NCBI GenBank assembly: GCA_013306675.1
Contig: JABLUY010000035.1
Coordinates: 62,001 to 126,000 of the forward strand
DNA from: Thraustochytrium sp. TN22
Taxonomy: Eukaryota; Sar; Bigyra; Thraustochytrida; Thraustochytriidae
Length of the DNA stretch: 64,000 nt
Reading direction: 5' to 3'
Part shown: positions 49,124-59,670 of the stretch, one piece after another
Layout: every line of letters begins with the position of its first letter
Numbering within the stretch: position 1 is the first letter of the stretch
Translations under genes and position numbers: made by a program
The notes under the pieces: model-generated
Told to the model about the DNA's origin: nothing
What the model saw: only the letters and a program-made list of their open reading frames with translations
The model's database searches: none

Positions 49124-50296
49124 TCAGGCGACGGCGACCTGCGCGGCAGGAGCGCCGGCGTGCAGCTCCTCGGGCCTCGAATTCGCTTCGACGTTCTGGT
49201 CGCCACGGTCTGCCTCGCGCTTGCCAGCCCTGTGTTTGATCGTGAGCTCGCTGTCGTCGTTGGAAGCGTCATGGTCCCGGGTGGAGTCCTTGGGCTCGCC
49301 GCCTCCTGGCAGGCCGAGGCGACGGAGCGTGTCGGGGCCGAGCGGGAGCAGGCGAAAGGCGACGACGCCGACGAAGACGAGCACGACGCCGGCGATGCGA
49401 AGCGCGGAGATGCGGATCGAGGCGGAGTTGAAGAGCCCAAAGGTGTCGATGAAGAGGGACATGAGCAGCTGGCCAGCCGTGGTGGCGATGAAGAACCAGG
49501 CAATGCCCAGCACAGGCGCGAGCGCCACCGAGGCGATGACGTAGAGCGCGCCGAGGATGCCGCCGAGGAACATCCACCACGCAGAGTCGTCAAAGCTGGC
49601 GCGCGTTGGGCGCTCGTGCGTGATGCCCACCGAGACGCCCCAAATGACGAGGATGGCGGTGCAGCCCACGGAGAACGACAGCAGGGCCGTGCGGTGCGGC
49701 AACGTGCCGAAGCGGAGAGTAAAGGCGCTGTTGATGGGCGCCTGCGCTGTGATGGCGCAGCCAGTGAGGAAGGCGACAATCACGTAGAGCGCCAGCTTGC
49801 CGCCGCTGGAGTTGTCCACGTCAACCTTGTCGACAATGGCCATGACGGACCCGGCCAGCACGATGGCGGTGGACCCGATGCGCCACACCGTGGCCGGCGC
49901 GCGCCGCAGGTCCATGAAGGCAATGTGGTCGAGCACAAGGCTCGTGCTGAGCTGGCCCGTGATGACCGACGCGAAGAAGAGCCCGTAGCCCAGCCTGGGC
50001 CCCAAGAAGGTGCCGCTGGTGACGAAGAAGACGCCGATCAGGCCACCGGCGATCCACATCCACCAGTGCACGGGCTTTCGCCGTTGGCCCGGCTCGCGGG
50101 GGCGGCGCTGGCCGAGCCGCAGCGGCCACAGCAGCGCGAGCGTGGCGACGCCCACCAGAAAGGACACGAGCGTCGCGAAGACTCCGCTCCCGGTCGGCAC
50201 GGCCAGCGCCCCGTTCATGGCGCTCTGCATCGCCAGCGCCGCGCCGCCGCTCACGGCCACGACCGCGCCCACCACGAGCGACGCCGTGCTCGCCAT
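49124..50296 (-). CDS. DMT-superfamily transporter, double DUF606 (YdcZ) protein, copy 2
   Basis: 390 residues, starting MASTASLVVGAVVAVSGGAALAMQ. It is clearly paralogous to the neighbour, with the same two DUF606 halves, and shares blocks such as LGPRLGYGLFFA, ITGQLS.SLVLDHI, RRAPATVWR.GST, PINSAFT.RFGTLPHRTAL and APVLGIAWFFIATTAGQLL.S.FIDTFGLF. The hydrophilic C-terminal tails are unrelated to each other. The two genes lie head to tail, 389 bp apart, so they arose by tandem duplication. About ten membrane segments are expected. The transported compound is unknown. Confidence 0.88.
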   Translation of the reverse strand: MASTASLVVGAVVAVSGGAALAMQSAMNGALAVPTGSGVFATLVSFLVGVATLALLWPLRLGQRRPREPGQRRKPVHWWMWIAGGLIGVFFVTSGTFLGPRLGYGLFFASVITGQLSTSLVLDHIAFMDLRRAPATVWRIGSTAIVLAGSVMAIVDKVDVDNSSGGKLALYVIVAFLTGCAITAQAPINSAFTLRFGTLPHRTALLSFSVGCTAILVIWGVSVGITHERPTRASFDDSAWWMFLGGILGALYVIASVALAPVLGIAWFFIATTAGQLLMSLFIDTFGLFNSASIRISALRIAGVVLVFVGVVAFRLLPLGPDTLRRLGLPGGGEPKDSTRDHDASNDDSELTIKHRAGKREADRGDQNVEANSRPEELHAGAPAAQVAVA

Positions 50297-50744
50297 GATA
50301 GCACCCCTCCACGATCACAAGCCCCTAGCGGTGCTTGCTTTTCCTTCGCTCCAAAGCGCCGGCCTCAGATGCCCGCGCTTCAACTGCAGCCCGTCGCCCG
50401 CGCGCAGGTCGACCGCGTTCGTGGTCTGCGCAGCGCAGCGCACGCCGTGCCTTGCGTGGCGGTCTGACTGACTGACCGCGCGGCCGTGTCGACCTCACTC
50501 AGGCAGGCGAGGGAGGCCTCGAGCACCGAGGCGGCCCGCTGAGCGCGGCGCAGAGACCGGGAGCCGGGAGCCTGCAGCTCGCCGATCGAATGCAGGTCTG
50601 CGCGACCGCCGCCCGCGCGCCGGGCGCTCTGCGTCAGGGCGGCCTCGGCCCGAAGATGGGATCTTGACGCACCCATGAATGCCCTCTTCTCGCTCCAAAC
50701 AGCCACGCCAAACGTCGAGCGGCAGCGGCGCGCGCGCGCGGGCA

Positions 50745-50788
<44 letters not shown>

Positions 50789-50808
50789 GAGCGGCGGCGG
50801 CGCTCGCG
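50297..50808 (+). promoter_or_regulatory. Divergent intergenic region DUF606 copy 2 / MATE, with CGG repeat
   Basis: A 512-bp gap. A GGC/CGG triplet run at 50745-50806 lies directly before the MATE start codon, presumably in its leader. No other element is recognised. Confidence 0.45.
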
Positions 50809-52566
50809 ATGGCGGGCAGGATGCAGCGCGCGGCGCAGTCGGCGTCGTCGGAGGCGGACGCGTACGAGTACGACTTCAGGCAGGCGCGCGCGCGCGGCGA
50901 CGGGGAGGAGGAGGACGGCGAGTACTACGGCGGCGGCCGCGGCAGCGATGGCGGCGGCGGGTACTACGAGCGGCTGGCGACGGGCGGCGCGCAGGAGGAC
51001 CGGCTCATGGGCGACATGGCGCTGGACTGGTCGTCGCCCGAGCAGCGGGAGGAGCTGCGCGCGTGGTGGGCCATCACGTGGCCGACCATGATCCTCTTCT
51101 TCACGTCGTCGAGCTTCAGTCTGGTGGACATGAGCTTTCTGGGCCACTTTGGGCCGCCGGAGCAGTCCAGCAAGTACCTGGCGGCCAGCTCCGAGGCCGG
51201 CGTGCTTTTTGACGTCACGGTGGCCATCTTTTTGCGAGGATTCCTGCAGGTGCTCACCGTGCTATGCTCGCAGGCCTTTGGCGCCGGGAACTTCACGCTC
51301 GTAGGGCGGTGGCTGCAGATCTGCCTGATCATCTGCTTCGTGCTGGGCCTGCCGGTGGCGCTCATGTGGTGGTATGCGGCCGACATCCTCGACCTCTTCT
51401 TCACGCTGCAGCCAGAGCTCAAAGACCTCATCTCCGTGTTTTCGCGCTACTCCATCCTGCGCCTGTACCCGCAGGTGTTCTCGGGCGCCATCCGCCAGTT
51501 CTGCTTGGCGCAGGGCATCATCCTCCCACTGGTTCTCGTCGCGATGGTGTCGTTCGTGCTCAACATTGGGCTCAACCAGTTCTTTATTTACGGCGTGGCA
51601 GGGTGGGGCGGCCTCGGCTTTGTGGGCAGCCCGATCGCCACGGCGTGCACGAACCTCTTCGTCGCCGTGGTCACCTTCGTATACGTGTTTTACTGGCGGA
51701 CCGACACGGCGCGGTGCTGGCCGGGCTGGGACAGGCGAGCGCTGGACGGGCCGCGGCTGCGCGAGTTCCTCAAGCAGGGCCTGCCGCTCACGCTGGCCAC
51801 GCTGCTGGAGGACGTGCAGATCCAGACCATCTCGGCCTTCGCCATCATGTACGCGAACCGGCAGCCGGACGGCGCCTGGATCATTGGCACGCACAACGGC
51901 CTGCTGAGCTTCTTCTTGAGCATCCTGGCCTTTCAGTGGGGCGTCATGAAGGGCACCTCGGTGCGGTGCGGCACCTACATTGGCGCGCAGGACGCCATGC
52001 ACGCCAAGCTGGTGGCCAAGATCGCGCTGGTCGCCTCCACCGTGGTGTCTACCTCGACCACCGTGATGCTCTTGGTGCTGCGCAACTACATCGGCTATGT
52101 CTTTAGCAACGACCAGCGCGTGGTGGAGGAAACGGCGGTCATCGTGCTGCCGCTCAGCTTTGGCTTTATGGCTCTCAGTCTCTTCTACTTTAGCATGGCG
52201 GTGCTGGACGCGCAGGGCCGGCCCAATGTCGTGGCCGTGGCCTACCTGTGTGGCGCCTGGGTGGTGGCTGTCCCGCTCTCGTACGTGTTGGCCATGGTGC
52301 TGGACATGGGCCTGCTGGGCCTCTGGCTCGGGCTCATGGCGGGCTACGTCGTCACGACCATTGTGCTCTGCGCCCAGGTCTACGTCTCGGATTGGCACTG
52401 GGTGCTCGACGAGGCTATGCGCCGCAATGCGCTCGGCCACGAGCCCAGTGTGCACAATGCGGACGACCTACGCGCCGCGGTGGACAACGGCGGTCTGCTG
52501 CGGCGGCCCTCTGTCTCTGTCATTTCCGCCGACACCACGCCGTTTCCTTCGCCCGTCCTGTCGTGA
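50809..52566 (+). CDS. MATE-family multidrug/toxin extrusion transporter
   Basis: 585 residues with no intron. A charged, Gly/Tyr-rich cytoplasmic leader of about 80 residues is followed by two related six-helix halves. MATE signatures are visible: FSLVDMSFLGHFG, LQVLTVLCSQAFGAGNFTLVGRWLQICLI (the conserved xSQAxGA motif), a second-half start LPLTLATLLEDVQ, and a late segment MAVLDAQGRPNVVAVAYLCGAWVVAVPLSYVLA like eukaryotic MATEs. These transporters export organic cations and metabolites in exchange for H+ or Na+ at the plasma or vacuolar membrane. The substrate cannot be read from the sequence. The gene converges on asparaginase with 161 bp between the stop codons. Confidence 0.93.
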   Translation: MAGRMQRAAQSASSEADAYEYDFRQARARGDGEEEDGEYYGGGRGSDGGGGYYERLATGGAQEDRLMGDMALDWSSPEQREELRAWWAITWPTMILFFTSSSFSLVDMSFLGHFGPPEQSSKYLAASSEAGVLFDVTVAIFLRGFLQVLTVLCSQAFGAGNFTLVGRWLQICLIICFVLGLPVALMWWYAADILDLFFTLQPELKDLISVFSRYSILRLYPQVFSGAIRQFCLAQGIILPLVLVAMVSFVLNIGLNQFFIYGVAGWGGLGFVGSPIATACTNLFVAVVTFVYVFYWRTDTARCWPGWDRRALDGPRLREFLKQGLPLTLATLLEDVQIQTISAFAIMYANRQPDGAWIIGTHNGLLSFFLSILAFQWGVMKGTSVRCGTYIGAQDAMHAKLVAKIALVASTVVSTSTTVMLLVLRNYIGYVFSNDQRVVEETAVIVLPLSFGFMALSLFYFSMAVLDAQGRPNVVAVAYLCGAWVVAVPLSYVLAMVLDMGLLGLWLGLMAGYVVTTIVLCAQVYVSDWHWVLDEAMRRNALGHEPSVHNADDLRAAVDNGGLLRRPSVSVISADTTPFPSPVLS

Positions 52567-52727
52567 GACGCGCGACGTGAGACGTGAGACGTGAAGGATG
52601 TGGCGTGCTGTGACATGCTGTGACATGCAGTGACCGTGTGTGTGAGAGTGTGTGTGAGTGTATGTAAATAGAGAAAACCTTGCCTTTCCTTCTTCTTTCT
52701 TTTCCGGCCGTGGCGAGTCTCTTCTCC

Positions 52728-53825
52728 CTACAGCGGCGTGGTGAGGCGCGCCGCGCGACGGTCCGCACCCGTGCTGAGCTCGCCGCGCAGGCTGAGCGCG
52801 AGGCGGTCGCGCACAGCCGCCGGGCTGAGCCCGCGGCCGAAGAGATAGCCGAGCTTGGTTGCCACCGCCTCCACCGTCATGTCGTGGCCAGAGAGGCAGC
52901 CGACCTCGGCCAGGCGGCGGCCGACCGCGTAGGCGAGCAGGTCCACGTGGCCCGTGGGGCACTGCGAGACGACGACGACGAGCTTGCCAGCGGAGATGAG
53001 GCGCTCGAGCGCCTGCAGCAGGCCCGCCTTGCGGCTCGGCGCGTTGCCCGTGCCGTAGAGCTCGACGACGATGGCGCGCAGCGAGGAGACGCCCTCGAGC
53101 GCGCGGAAGATCTCGTCGTCAAAGCCCGGGATCATGCGCACCACCGCAACGCCGCGGTCCATCTCCTTGTGCGTGCGGAAGGGCTTCTTGGGGGGGTCAA
53201 TGTGCACGGACTCGTGGTACTGGATGCCCACACCGACGCTGGCAAGCGCCGCGTAGTTCGGCGTGTGGAAGGCGTCCAGCGACTGCGTGTCGAGCTTCTT
53301 GCTGCGGTTGCCGCGCAGCAGCTTGTCGAAGAAGAAGATGCAGACCTCCGGGATGCACGAGGTGCCGGCGATGAAGATGGCAATGAGCAGGTTGCGGCGC
53401 GCGTCGCTGTAGCCCTTGATGAGCGGGATCATGGATCCGGTCAGCACCACGGGCTTGCCGAGGTTCTCAAGCATGAAGGACAGCGCGCTGGCCGTGTAGG
53501 CCATCGTGTCCGTGCCCTGCAGCACCACGAAGCCGTCGTACTCGTAGTAGTGCTCCTCGATGTCAGCCACGATGGCCGCCCAGTCGCTGGCGTCCATGTC
53601 CGACGAGTCCACCAGCGTCTCGTACTCCTTGACGCGGACCTCGGGCATGTCCTCCGCCGTAATCTCCGGCATCTGCGCCACCTCGCGCGTCAGGTACCCA
53701 GGGCACGGCTTGAGCGAGCCCTTCTCGTCCTCCGTCATGCCAATCGTGCCTCCCACGTACAGCACCAGCACCTTGGGCCCTCGGGTCTCGCCCTCGCGCT
53801 CCATGCCGCCCGCGGTCACCACCAT
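52728..53825 (-). CDS. L-asparaginase, type I (AnsA-like)
   Basis: 365 residues from the ATG at 53825 (AGC-ATG-G context). An in-frame ATG at 54008 would add 61 low-complexity residues. The asparaginase/glutaminase core is clear: VLVLYVGGTIGM with the first catalytic Thr (T27), LQGTDTMAYTASALSFML with the Thr-Asp pair, KPVVLTGSMIPLIKGYSDARRNL with the downstream Lys/Arg region, and a C-terminal domain with VELYGTGNAP and VSQCPTGHVDLLAYAVGR. Type I enzymes are cytoplasmic, homotetrameric or dimeric, and hydrolyse asparagine to aspartate and ammonia. If the longer start were used, the Thr/Arg-rich leader might be a targeting peptide; I prefer the short form. Confidence 0.9.
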   Translation of the reverse strand: MVVTAGGMEREGETRGPKVLVLYVGGTIGMTEDEKGSLKPCPGYLTREVAQMPEITAEDMPEVRVKEYETLVDSSDMDASDWAAIVADIEEHYYEYDGFVVLQGTDTMAYTASALSFMLENLGKPVVLTGSMIPLIKGYSDARRNLLIAIFIAGTSCIPEVCIFFFDKLLRGNRSKKLDTQSLDAFHTPNYAALASVGVGIQYHESVHIDPPKKPFRTHKEMDRGVAVVRMIPGFDDEIFRALEGVSSLRAIVVELYGTGNAPSRKAGLLQALERLISAGKLVVVVSQCPTGHVDLLAYAVGRRLAEVGCLSGHDMTVEAVATKLGYLFGRGLSPAAVRDRLALSLRGELSTGADRRAARLTTPL

Positions 53826-54586
53826 GCTCGTCCTCCTTGTCCTCGTCGTCGTCGTTGTCAACCTCGCCGTCGCAGACGCCGTCGCCGTCGCCGCGCCCAG
53901 GCCGCCGCTCGAGCGCACCGCCGACCCGGGGCCCGGCTGCGGCAGCGCAGGCGCGGAATGCGCCACTGGCGGCGCGGCGCCGGCCGGCGCGCGGGGGCGC
54001 CCGTGCATCGGCGCCGCACGGCGCAAAGTCTGTGCGAAGTCTGTGCGAAGGAAGTCTGTGCGAAGTCTGCTGCTTGCACTGACGGCGGCGCGGCGGTGCT
54101 GCGCCGGGTGCTCACTGGTGACAGTGAGTCAGTGCAGGCTGGTCTCCGAGGCGGTCAGAGTCTCACTCATCAGGCGTCTTCTGCTTGACGTTCAACTTGG
54201 TCCCGTTGGTCCTGCTGAGCGCCTGGCTGGCTGCTGGTAACGTAGAATCGCGATAAGTTTACCGGTAGGTTACCGAAAATCGCTGGGCACCGAGGATTGA
54301 TCGGATAGCCTTCAGACTTGGTGTATGACTTCGTCTCGGGCTCTAACGTTAGTCCCACTCCACTCATCATGACATGTACCTGCTCAGCTTAGTAAGTAAG
54401 TAGGACCGTGACCTGCCTCGCTCCGCGGCGCGCGCGTCGCGACTTTTGGTGTCCGCGGCGCGCGCCGGGGCGCGATCTCGTCTCACATCATAGAGTGCGA
54501 GCTTGAATTCAAATTCGAATTGGTTCGGGCTGAGAGCGGCCGGGGTCGTCCCGCGGCGCGCGGGCGCGGCGCGGCGCGGCGGCAGC
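53826..54586. promoter_or_regulatory. Divergent intergenic region asparaginase / HECT ligase
   Basis: A 761-bp gap. It includes a short duplicated GTCTGTGCGAA/GTCTGTGCGAAG run (about 54028-54066) and an AT-richer patch (about 54240-54400) with AGTAAGTAAGTAGG-like repeats. No gene is visible. Confidence 0.4.
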
Positions 54587-57500
54587 ATGTTCGAGGCGGA
54601 CGAGGGCGGCGCGCGGCGGCAGGGCGGCGGCAAGGCCTCGCGCGACGACGTGGTGGCGCGCACGCGCGCCAAGCGCGAGGCCAGGGCCAGGGAGCGCGAG
54701 CAGGCCGGCGTGGCGGCGCGCGCGCAGGCGTGCGCGAGGGGCTGGCTCGAGCGCAGGAGGCTGCGCGCGGACCTGCGAGAGGACTTTGCGCGCAAGCAGG
54801 CGGACGTGGGGCAGGTGCGCAAGGTTCTAGCAGCGGCGAAAAGGGAGTTCGTCGCGCCGGCGGCGACGCTCGCGGGGCTCGTGCTGCAGGCGAACGCCTT
54901 CTTTGAGGAGGGCCGCGAGGAGGACGAGGACGCGCTCAGGTTCCTGGCGGAGTTGTACTGCGATGCCAAGGTCGAGCTCGCGCCGCTGCGCGCCAGGAGG
55001 TTCGCCGAGGCGCTGGCCGCCGCCGCCTTTGTGGGCCGCCGCGGCAGCGGCGGGGGCGGCGGCCGGCGCGCGGCGGGCGCGGACGAGGACAGCGAGCGCG
55101 AGCTTGCGCTGCTGGACGCGCTTGTCCTTGTGCTGGAGGTGCACCCGCGCGAAGCGGACGTCCTGTTGCCCGGCATCGTGCGCCGGGTCCTGGCCGGCCT
55201 TGACCAGCAGGGCCTGCCGACCGAAGAGGCGCCCTGGCCGCAAGCGCGCCAGGCGCGGCACGCGCGCTGGCTGGAGACCGCGCTGGACGGCCTGGGCTGT
55301 GCCGCGGACGCGGACGTGGCAGCGGAGCAGGCGCTCGTGCTCCTGTCAGCGGGCCTGCTGGACCGCCGCGCGGACATGGGCGGGTTTCTGGACCGGCCCG
55401 CGCTGTTGGACGCCGCGCTGCGCGCGCATCCGCCGCTGCCCGCGGGCCCGAGCGAGGTGCCTGGGGAGCTCTTTCTGCTGGGCAACCTGCTGAGCCTGCT
55501 GGAGCTCGTGCAGGGTGGCGCGGCGCCGCCGGCCTGGCTGGAGGCCTGCCTGGTCAAGGTGGCGGAGCTCTTCCTGAGCGTGCCACCCAAGACCTTTAGC
55601 GGCCAGATGAGCGTGGTCTGGCTCCGTGAGGGCGTCTGCGTGGCCTTCCCGGACCTGCTCCGCGCGCAGCTGCAGCACTGGCGGCGGCTGGAGCTGAGCC
55701 GCTGGCTGGTGACCACGTGCACGCACGTGCTGGGCCCGGAGGAGTTGGCAGCGCGGCGCGCGCGCAACGACCAGCAGTGGGAGAGCAAGGCATCGGCGCT
55801 GGAGGACTCAACGCTGACGGACCCGAGCCTCAAGGCGGCGGCCAGCAAGTCGATGCTGGACCGCGTGCGGGACGCCTGGACAACCTCCTCCTGGGGTCGC
55901 ATGCTCAGCGTGCGGCGGCCATCCTCCTTCCGCGCGCGCGGCCCGCTGCACGACACCAGCGCAGTCTCGCGCGGGCTGGCCGAGGGCGCCTCCGCGTCGG
56001 CCGCGGCGGCCGCGGCAGCGCCGGCGCCGGCGCCGGAGTCGGCACCCGAGCCGCCCCTTGCCGCGACGGGGGCGACGAGCCCCTTGGCGCTGGCCTTGGC
56101 GTGGACGCAGGCGGTGTCGAGCTTTTTGTGGCAGTGGCCGCCCGAGGCGGTCAACACCTTCACTCTTACGTACCTCAACGCGCTCACCTTTGGCGATCGC
56201 GCGCTGGCGCAGCAGCTCTGGGCACTCTACGGGCGCACGAGCAGTGGCGCGAGCGCGACGGCGAGCTTTGGGATGCTGGACTCGGTCTCCCAGCGTGTGC
56301 TCCTGGTGCTGTGCGCCGTGCTGCAGCACGACCTGCTCATTGCGGATGACGCGGAGGTGTACGAGGGCCATGCGCCGCTGCATCGCATCGAGGTGGAGGC
56401 CGTTGTGCTCGAGCTCAAGAAGCGGCTGTTCCAGAGCATCACTGCGCGCACACCAGAGGAGACGGGCGGCCTGGCGGCCAGTGTGGCGGCGCGCGCCACG
56501 GGTGTCCTGGCCAGCCTGTACGAGCGGCACTCGCGGCGGCCATTATGCGAGACGCGCGTGTGGCTCGTGCCGCAGCTCAACTACAAGGACGGCGTGGCGG
56601 CGCTGGGCCGTGGAGTGAGCGAGGAGCAGCGCCAGCGGCTCGTGCGCGACATGGCCTTTGGTATCCCCTTCGCGGAGCGTGTGCGCATGTTCCACAAGAT
56701 GGTCGCGGCCGACCGTGCGGCGCACCAGCCGGCCGAGGGCGGCACGCACCGCTTCACGGTACGTCGCAGCAACATCCTGGAGGACGGCTTCGCCAAGCTT
56801 GCGCGGCTTGGCCCGCGTCTCAAGGGTCGTCTCTACGTGGTCTTCGTCAATGACGCGGGCGCCGAGGAGATCGGCATCGACGCGGGTGGCCTCTTCAAGG
56901 AGTTCTGGACCACGCTCAGCGGTGTCGCCTTCGACGCCGGCTACGGGCTCTTCGCCGTCACCGAGGACCACCTGCTCTACCCGAACCCGCACTCGGGCCA
57001 GGTCCAGCGCGACCACCTGGCGCTCTTCGAGTTCCTTGGCTGCATCGTCGGCAAGGCGCTGTACGAGGAGATCGTCATCCAGCCGCGCTTCGCGCGCTCG
57101 TTTCTGTCCAAACTGCTCAATCGCTCCTCCTCCATGGGCGACCTCGCGTCGCTGGACCCGGCGCTTTTCCGCAACTTGACCTTTCTCAAGACCTACGAGG
57201 GCGACATCCGCGACCTCTGCCTGACCTTTTCCGTCACGGAGGAGTCGCTTGGCGGTCAGCGCGAGGTGGACCTCGTGCCGGGCGGCCGCAGCCTCGAGGT
57301 CACCACGCGCAACAAATTCCGCTACGTGCACCTCATGGCCAACTACTACCTGAACGTGCGAACGCACGAGCAGAGCCAGGCCTTCATGCGCGGCTTCTCG
57401 CAGCTCATTCACCCGTCCTGGGTGCGCATGTTCTCGGAGCCCGAGCTCCAGACGCTCATCTCCGGCGCCACGGGCACCTGGTCCGTCGACGACCTGCGCC

Positions 57501-57832
57501 GCCACACGCGCTACGCCAGCGGCTTCCACTCGCTTGACCGCTCCGTCGCGCGCTTCTGGCGCGTCGTGGCCGACCTTGGCCCGGACGATCGCGCCCGCCT
57601 GCTGCGCTTCGTCACCAGCTGCGAGCGTCCGCCCCTTCTTGGCTTCGGCTCGCTCAGCCCGCCCTTTACCATCCAGCGCGCCTCGGTCTCCGCCTCCGGC
57701 GACCAGGCGCCGCTGCCCACCTCTTCCACATGCTTTAACACGCTCAAGCTGCCGCCCTACGCCTCCACCAAGCTCATGAAGGACAAGCTGCTCCTCGCCA
57801 TTCGCTCGGGCGCAGGATTCGAGCTGAGCTGA
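54587..57832 (+). CDS. UBE3C: HECT-type E3 ubiquitin ligase, UBE3C/Hul5-like
   Basis: 1,081 residues with no intron. The N-terminus (MFEADEGGARRQGGGKASRDDV, then a charged helix with an IQ-like ARAQACARGWLERRRL) follows the layout of UBE3C. A long helical middle region is partly low complexity (Ala/Pro-rich at about 470-500). The C-terminal about 370 residues are a complete HECT domain: LKGRLYVVFVNDAGAEEIGIDAGGLFKEFW at its start, the E2-binding lobe with EFLGCIVGKALYEEI, DLVPGGRSLEVT and the C lobe LPTSSTCFNTLKLPPY with the catalytic Cys at residue 1049. UBE3C/Hul5 works at the proteasome, extending ubiquitin chains. The HECT assignment is firm; UBE3C rather than UBE3B rests on the N-terminus. 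Confidence 0.93.
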   Translation: MFEADEGGARRQGGGKASRDDVVARTRAKREARAREREQAGVAARAQACARGWLERRRLRADLREDFARKQADVGQVRKVLAAAKREFVAPAATLAGLVLQANAFFEEGREEDEDALRFLAELYCDAKVELAPLRARRFAEALAAAAFVGRRGSGGGGGRRAAGADEDSERELALLDALVLVLEVHPREADVLLPGIVRRVLAGLDQQGLPTEEAPWPQARQARHARWLETALDGLGCAADADVAAEQALVLLSAGLLDRRADMGGFLDRPALLDAALRAHPPLPAGPSEVPGELFLLGNLLSLLELVQGGAAPPAWLEACLVKVAELFLSVPPKTFSGQMSVVWLREGVCVAFPDLLRAQLQHWRRLELSRWLVTTCTHVLGPEELAARRARNDQQWESKASALEDSTLTDPSLKAAASKSMLDRVRDAWTTSSWGRMLSVRRPSSFRARGPLHDTSAVSRGLAEGASASAAAAAAAPAPAPESAPEPPLAATGATSPLALALAWTQAVSSFLWQWPPEAVNTFTLTYLNALTFGDRALAQQLWALYGRTSSGASATASFGMLDSVSQRVLLVLCAVLQHDLLIADDAEVYEGHAPLHRIEVEAVVLELKKRLFQSITARTPEETGGLAASVAARATGVLASLYERHSRRPLCETRVWLVPQLNYKDGVAALGRGVSEEQRQRLVRDMAFGIPFAERVRMFHKMVAADRAAHQPAEGGTHRFTVRRSNILEDGFAKLARLGPRLKGRLYVVFVNDAGAEEIGIDAGGLFKEFWTTLSGVAFDAGYGLFAVTEDHLLYPNPHSGQVQRDHLALFEFLGCIVGKALYEEIVIQPRFARSFLSKLLNRSSSMGDLASLDPALFRNLTFLKTYEGDIRDLCLTFSVTEESLGGQREVDLVPGGRSLEVTTRNKFRYVHLMANYYLNVRTHEQSQAFMRGFSQLIHPSWVRMFSEPELQTLISGATGTWSVDDLRRHTRYASGFHSLDRSVARFWRVVADLGPDDRARLLRFVTSCERPPLLGFGSLSPPFTIQRASVSASGDQAPLPTSSTCFNTLKLPPYASTKLMKDKLLLAIRSGAGFELS

Positions 57833-58528
57833 TGATGAGAGCTGCTTTGGATTTGAGCTGAGGCTGTCTGTCCCCCAACATGCGCTCCGCTCACGGGCCC
57901 CACCACCGTCTTGCGTTCCGCCGCGCAACTGCAAACCATTGAATCCTGTGCAAACAAAACGTTGTGTTTTATTATTCTATCTCTCGCAGCGTCCACGGAC
58001 ACGGCGAGCAAAAGCATGACACAGGTCTGACACAGCGCAAGTTGCAATCACGCGTCGCGGCAGCGCGAGTCAGGGCACTGCCATGATGCAGTGCCATCGC
58101 GGGGAGCATAGCCAGCGCACCAGTACCACTGCCAGTGCGATGGCGTCGAGGTGCGCGCTAGTCATGGCTGCCTAACCACCGCGAAGCGCGCACCCCGGAG
58201 AGTTGGGCTGGATTGGATGGATCGCGGCCGCCACCAACCACCGCGGCCTGCGTGCGGCCAACGCGGCAGGCGCGCGGCGCGGCCAGCGCGCGCGCGCGCG
58301 GCGGCGGCGGAGGGCGGGCGCGGGGCGCGCGCACGGGCGCGCTCGCGGGCGGGTGGCCTCGTTCGCGCGCGCGGGCCTTGGCTTGGGGTGGACGGCGCGG
58401 GATGGCGCGCTCAGCATGAGAGCCACGCGGAGGTGGACGCGGCGTACGAGCAGCACAAGGAGACAGACAAGGAAGGCAAGGAAGAAGGAGTCACAGACAC
58501 AGCAGTGTACATCATCAAAATGCTGAAA
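57833..58528. other. Convergent intergenic region HECT ligase / histone H4
   Basis: A 696-bp gap between convergent 3' ends. It contains an AT-rich patch (about 57950-57985, TTGTGTTTTATTATTC) that may serve in 3'-end formation, and a GC-rich, CGCG-rich part at 58260-58390. No gene is supported. Confidence 0.4.
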
Positions 58529-59585
<1,057 letters not shown>

Positions 59586-59592
59586 GCGGTCA

Positions 59593-59598
59593 ATAAAC
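59593..59598 (+). terminator. AATAAA hexamer after histone H3
   Basis: A canonical polyadenylation hexamer sits 8 bases after the H3 stop. It may mean this histone mRNA is polyadenylated. No clear histone 3' stem-loop is visible next to it. The hexamer lies unusually close to the stop, so a chance match is possible. Confidence 0.45.
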
Positions 59599-59670
59599 CT
59601 CAACTGTATTATCGCTGTCGCTTACTTGCTTGCTTGCTTCTTTGCCAAGGACTTGCGAGTGACTCGCTCG

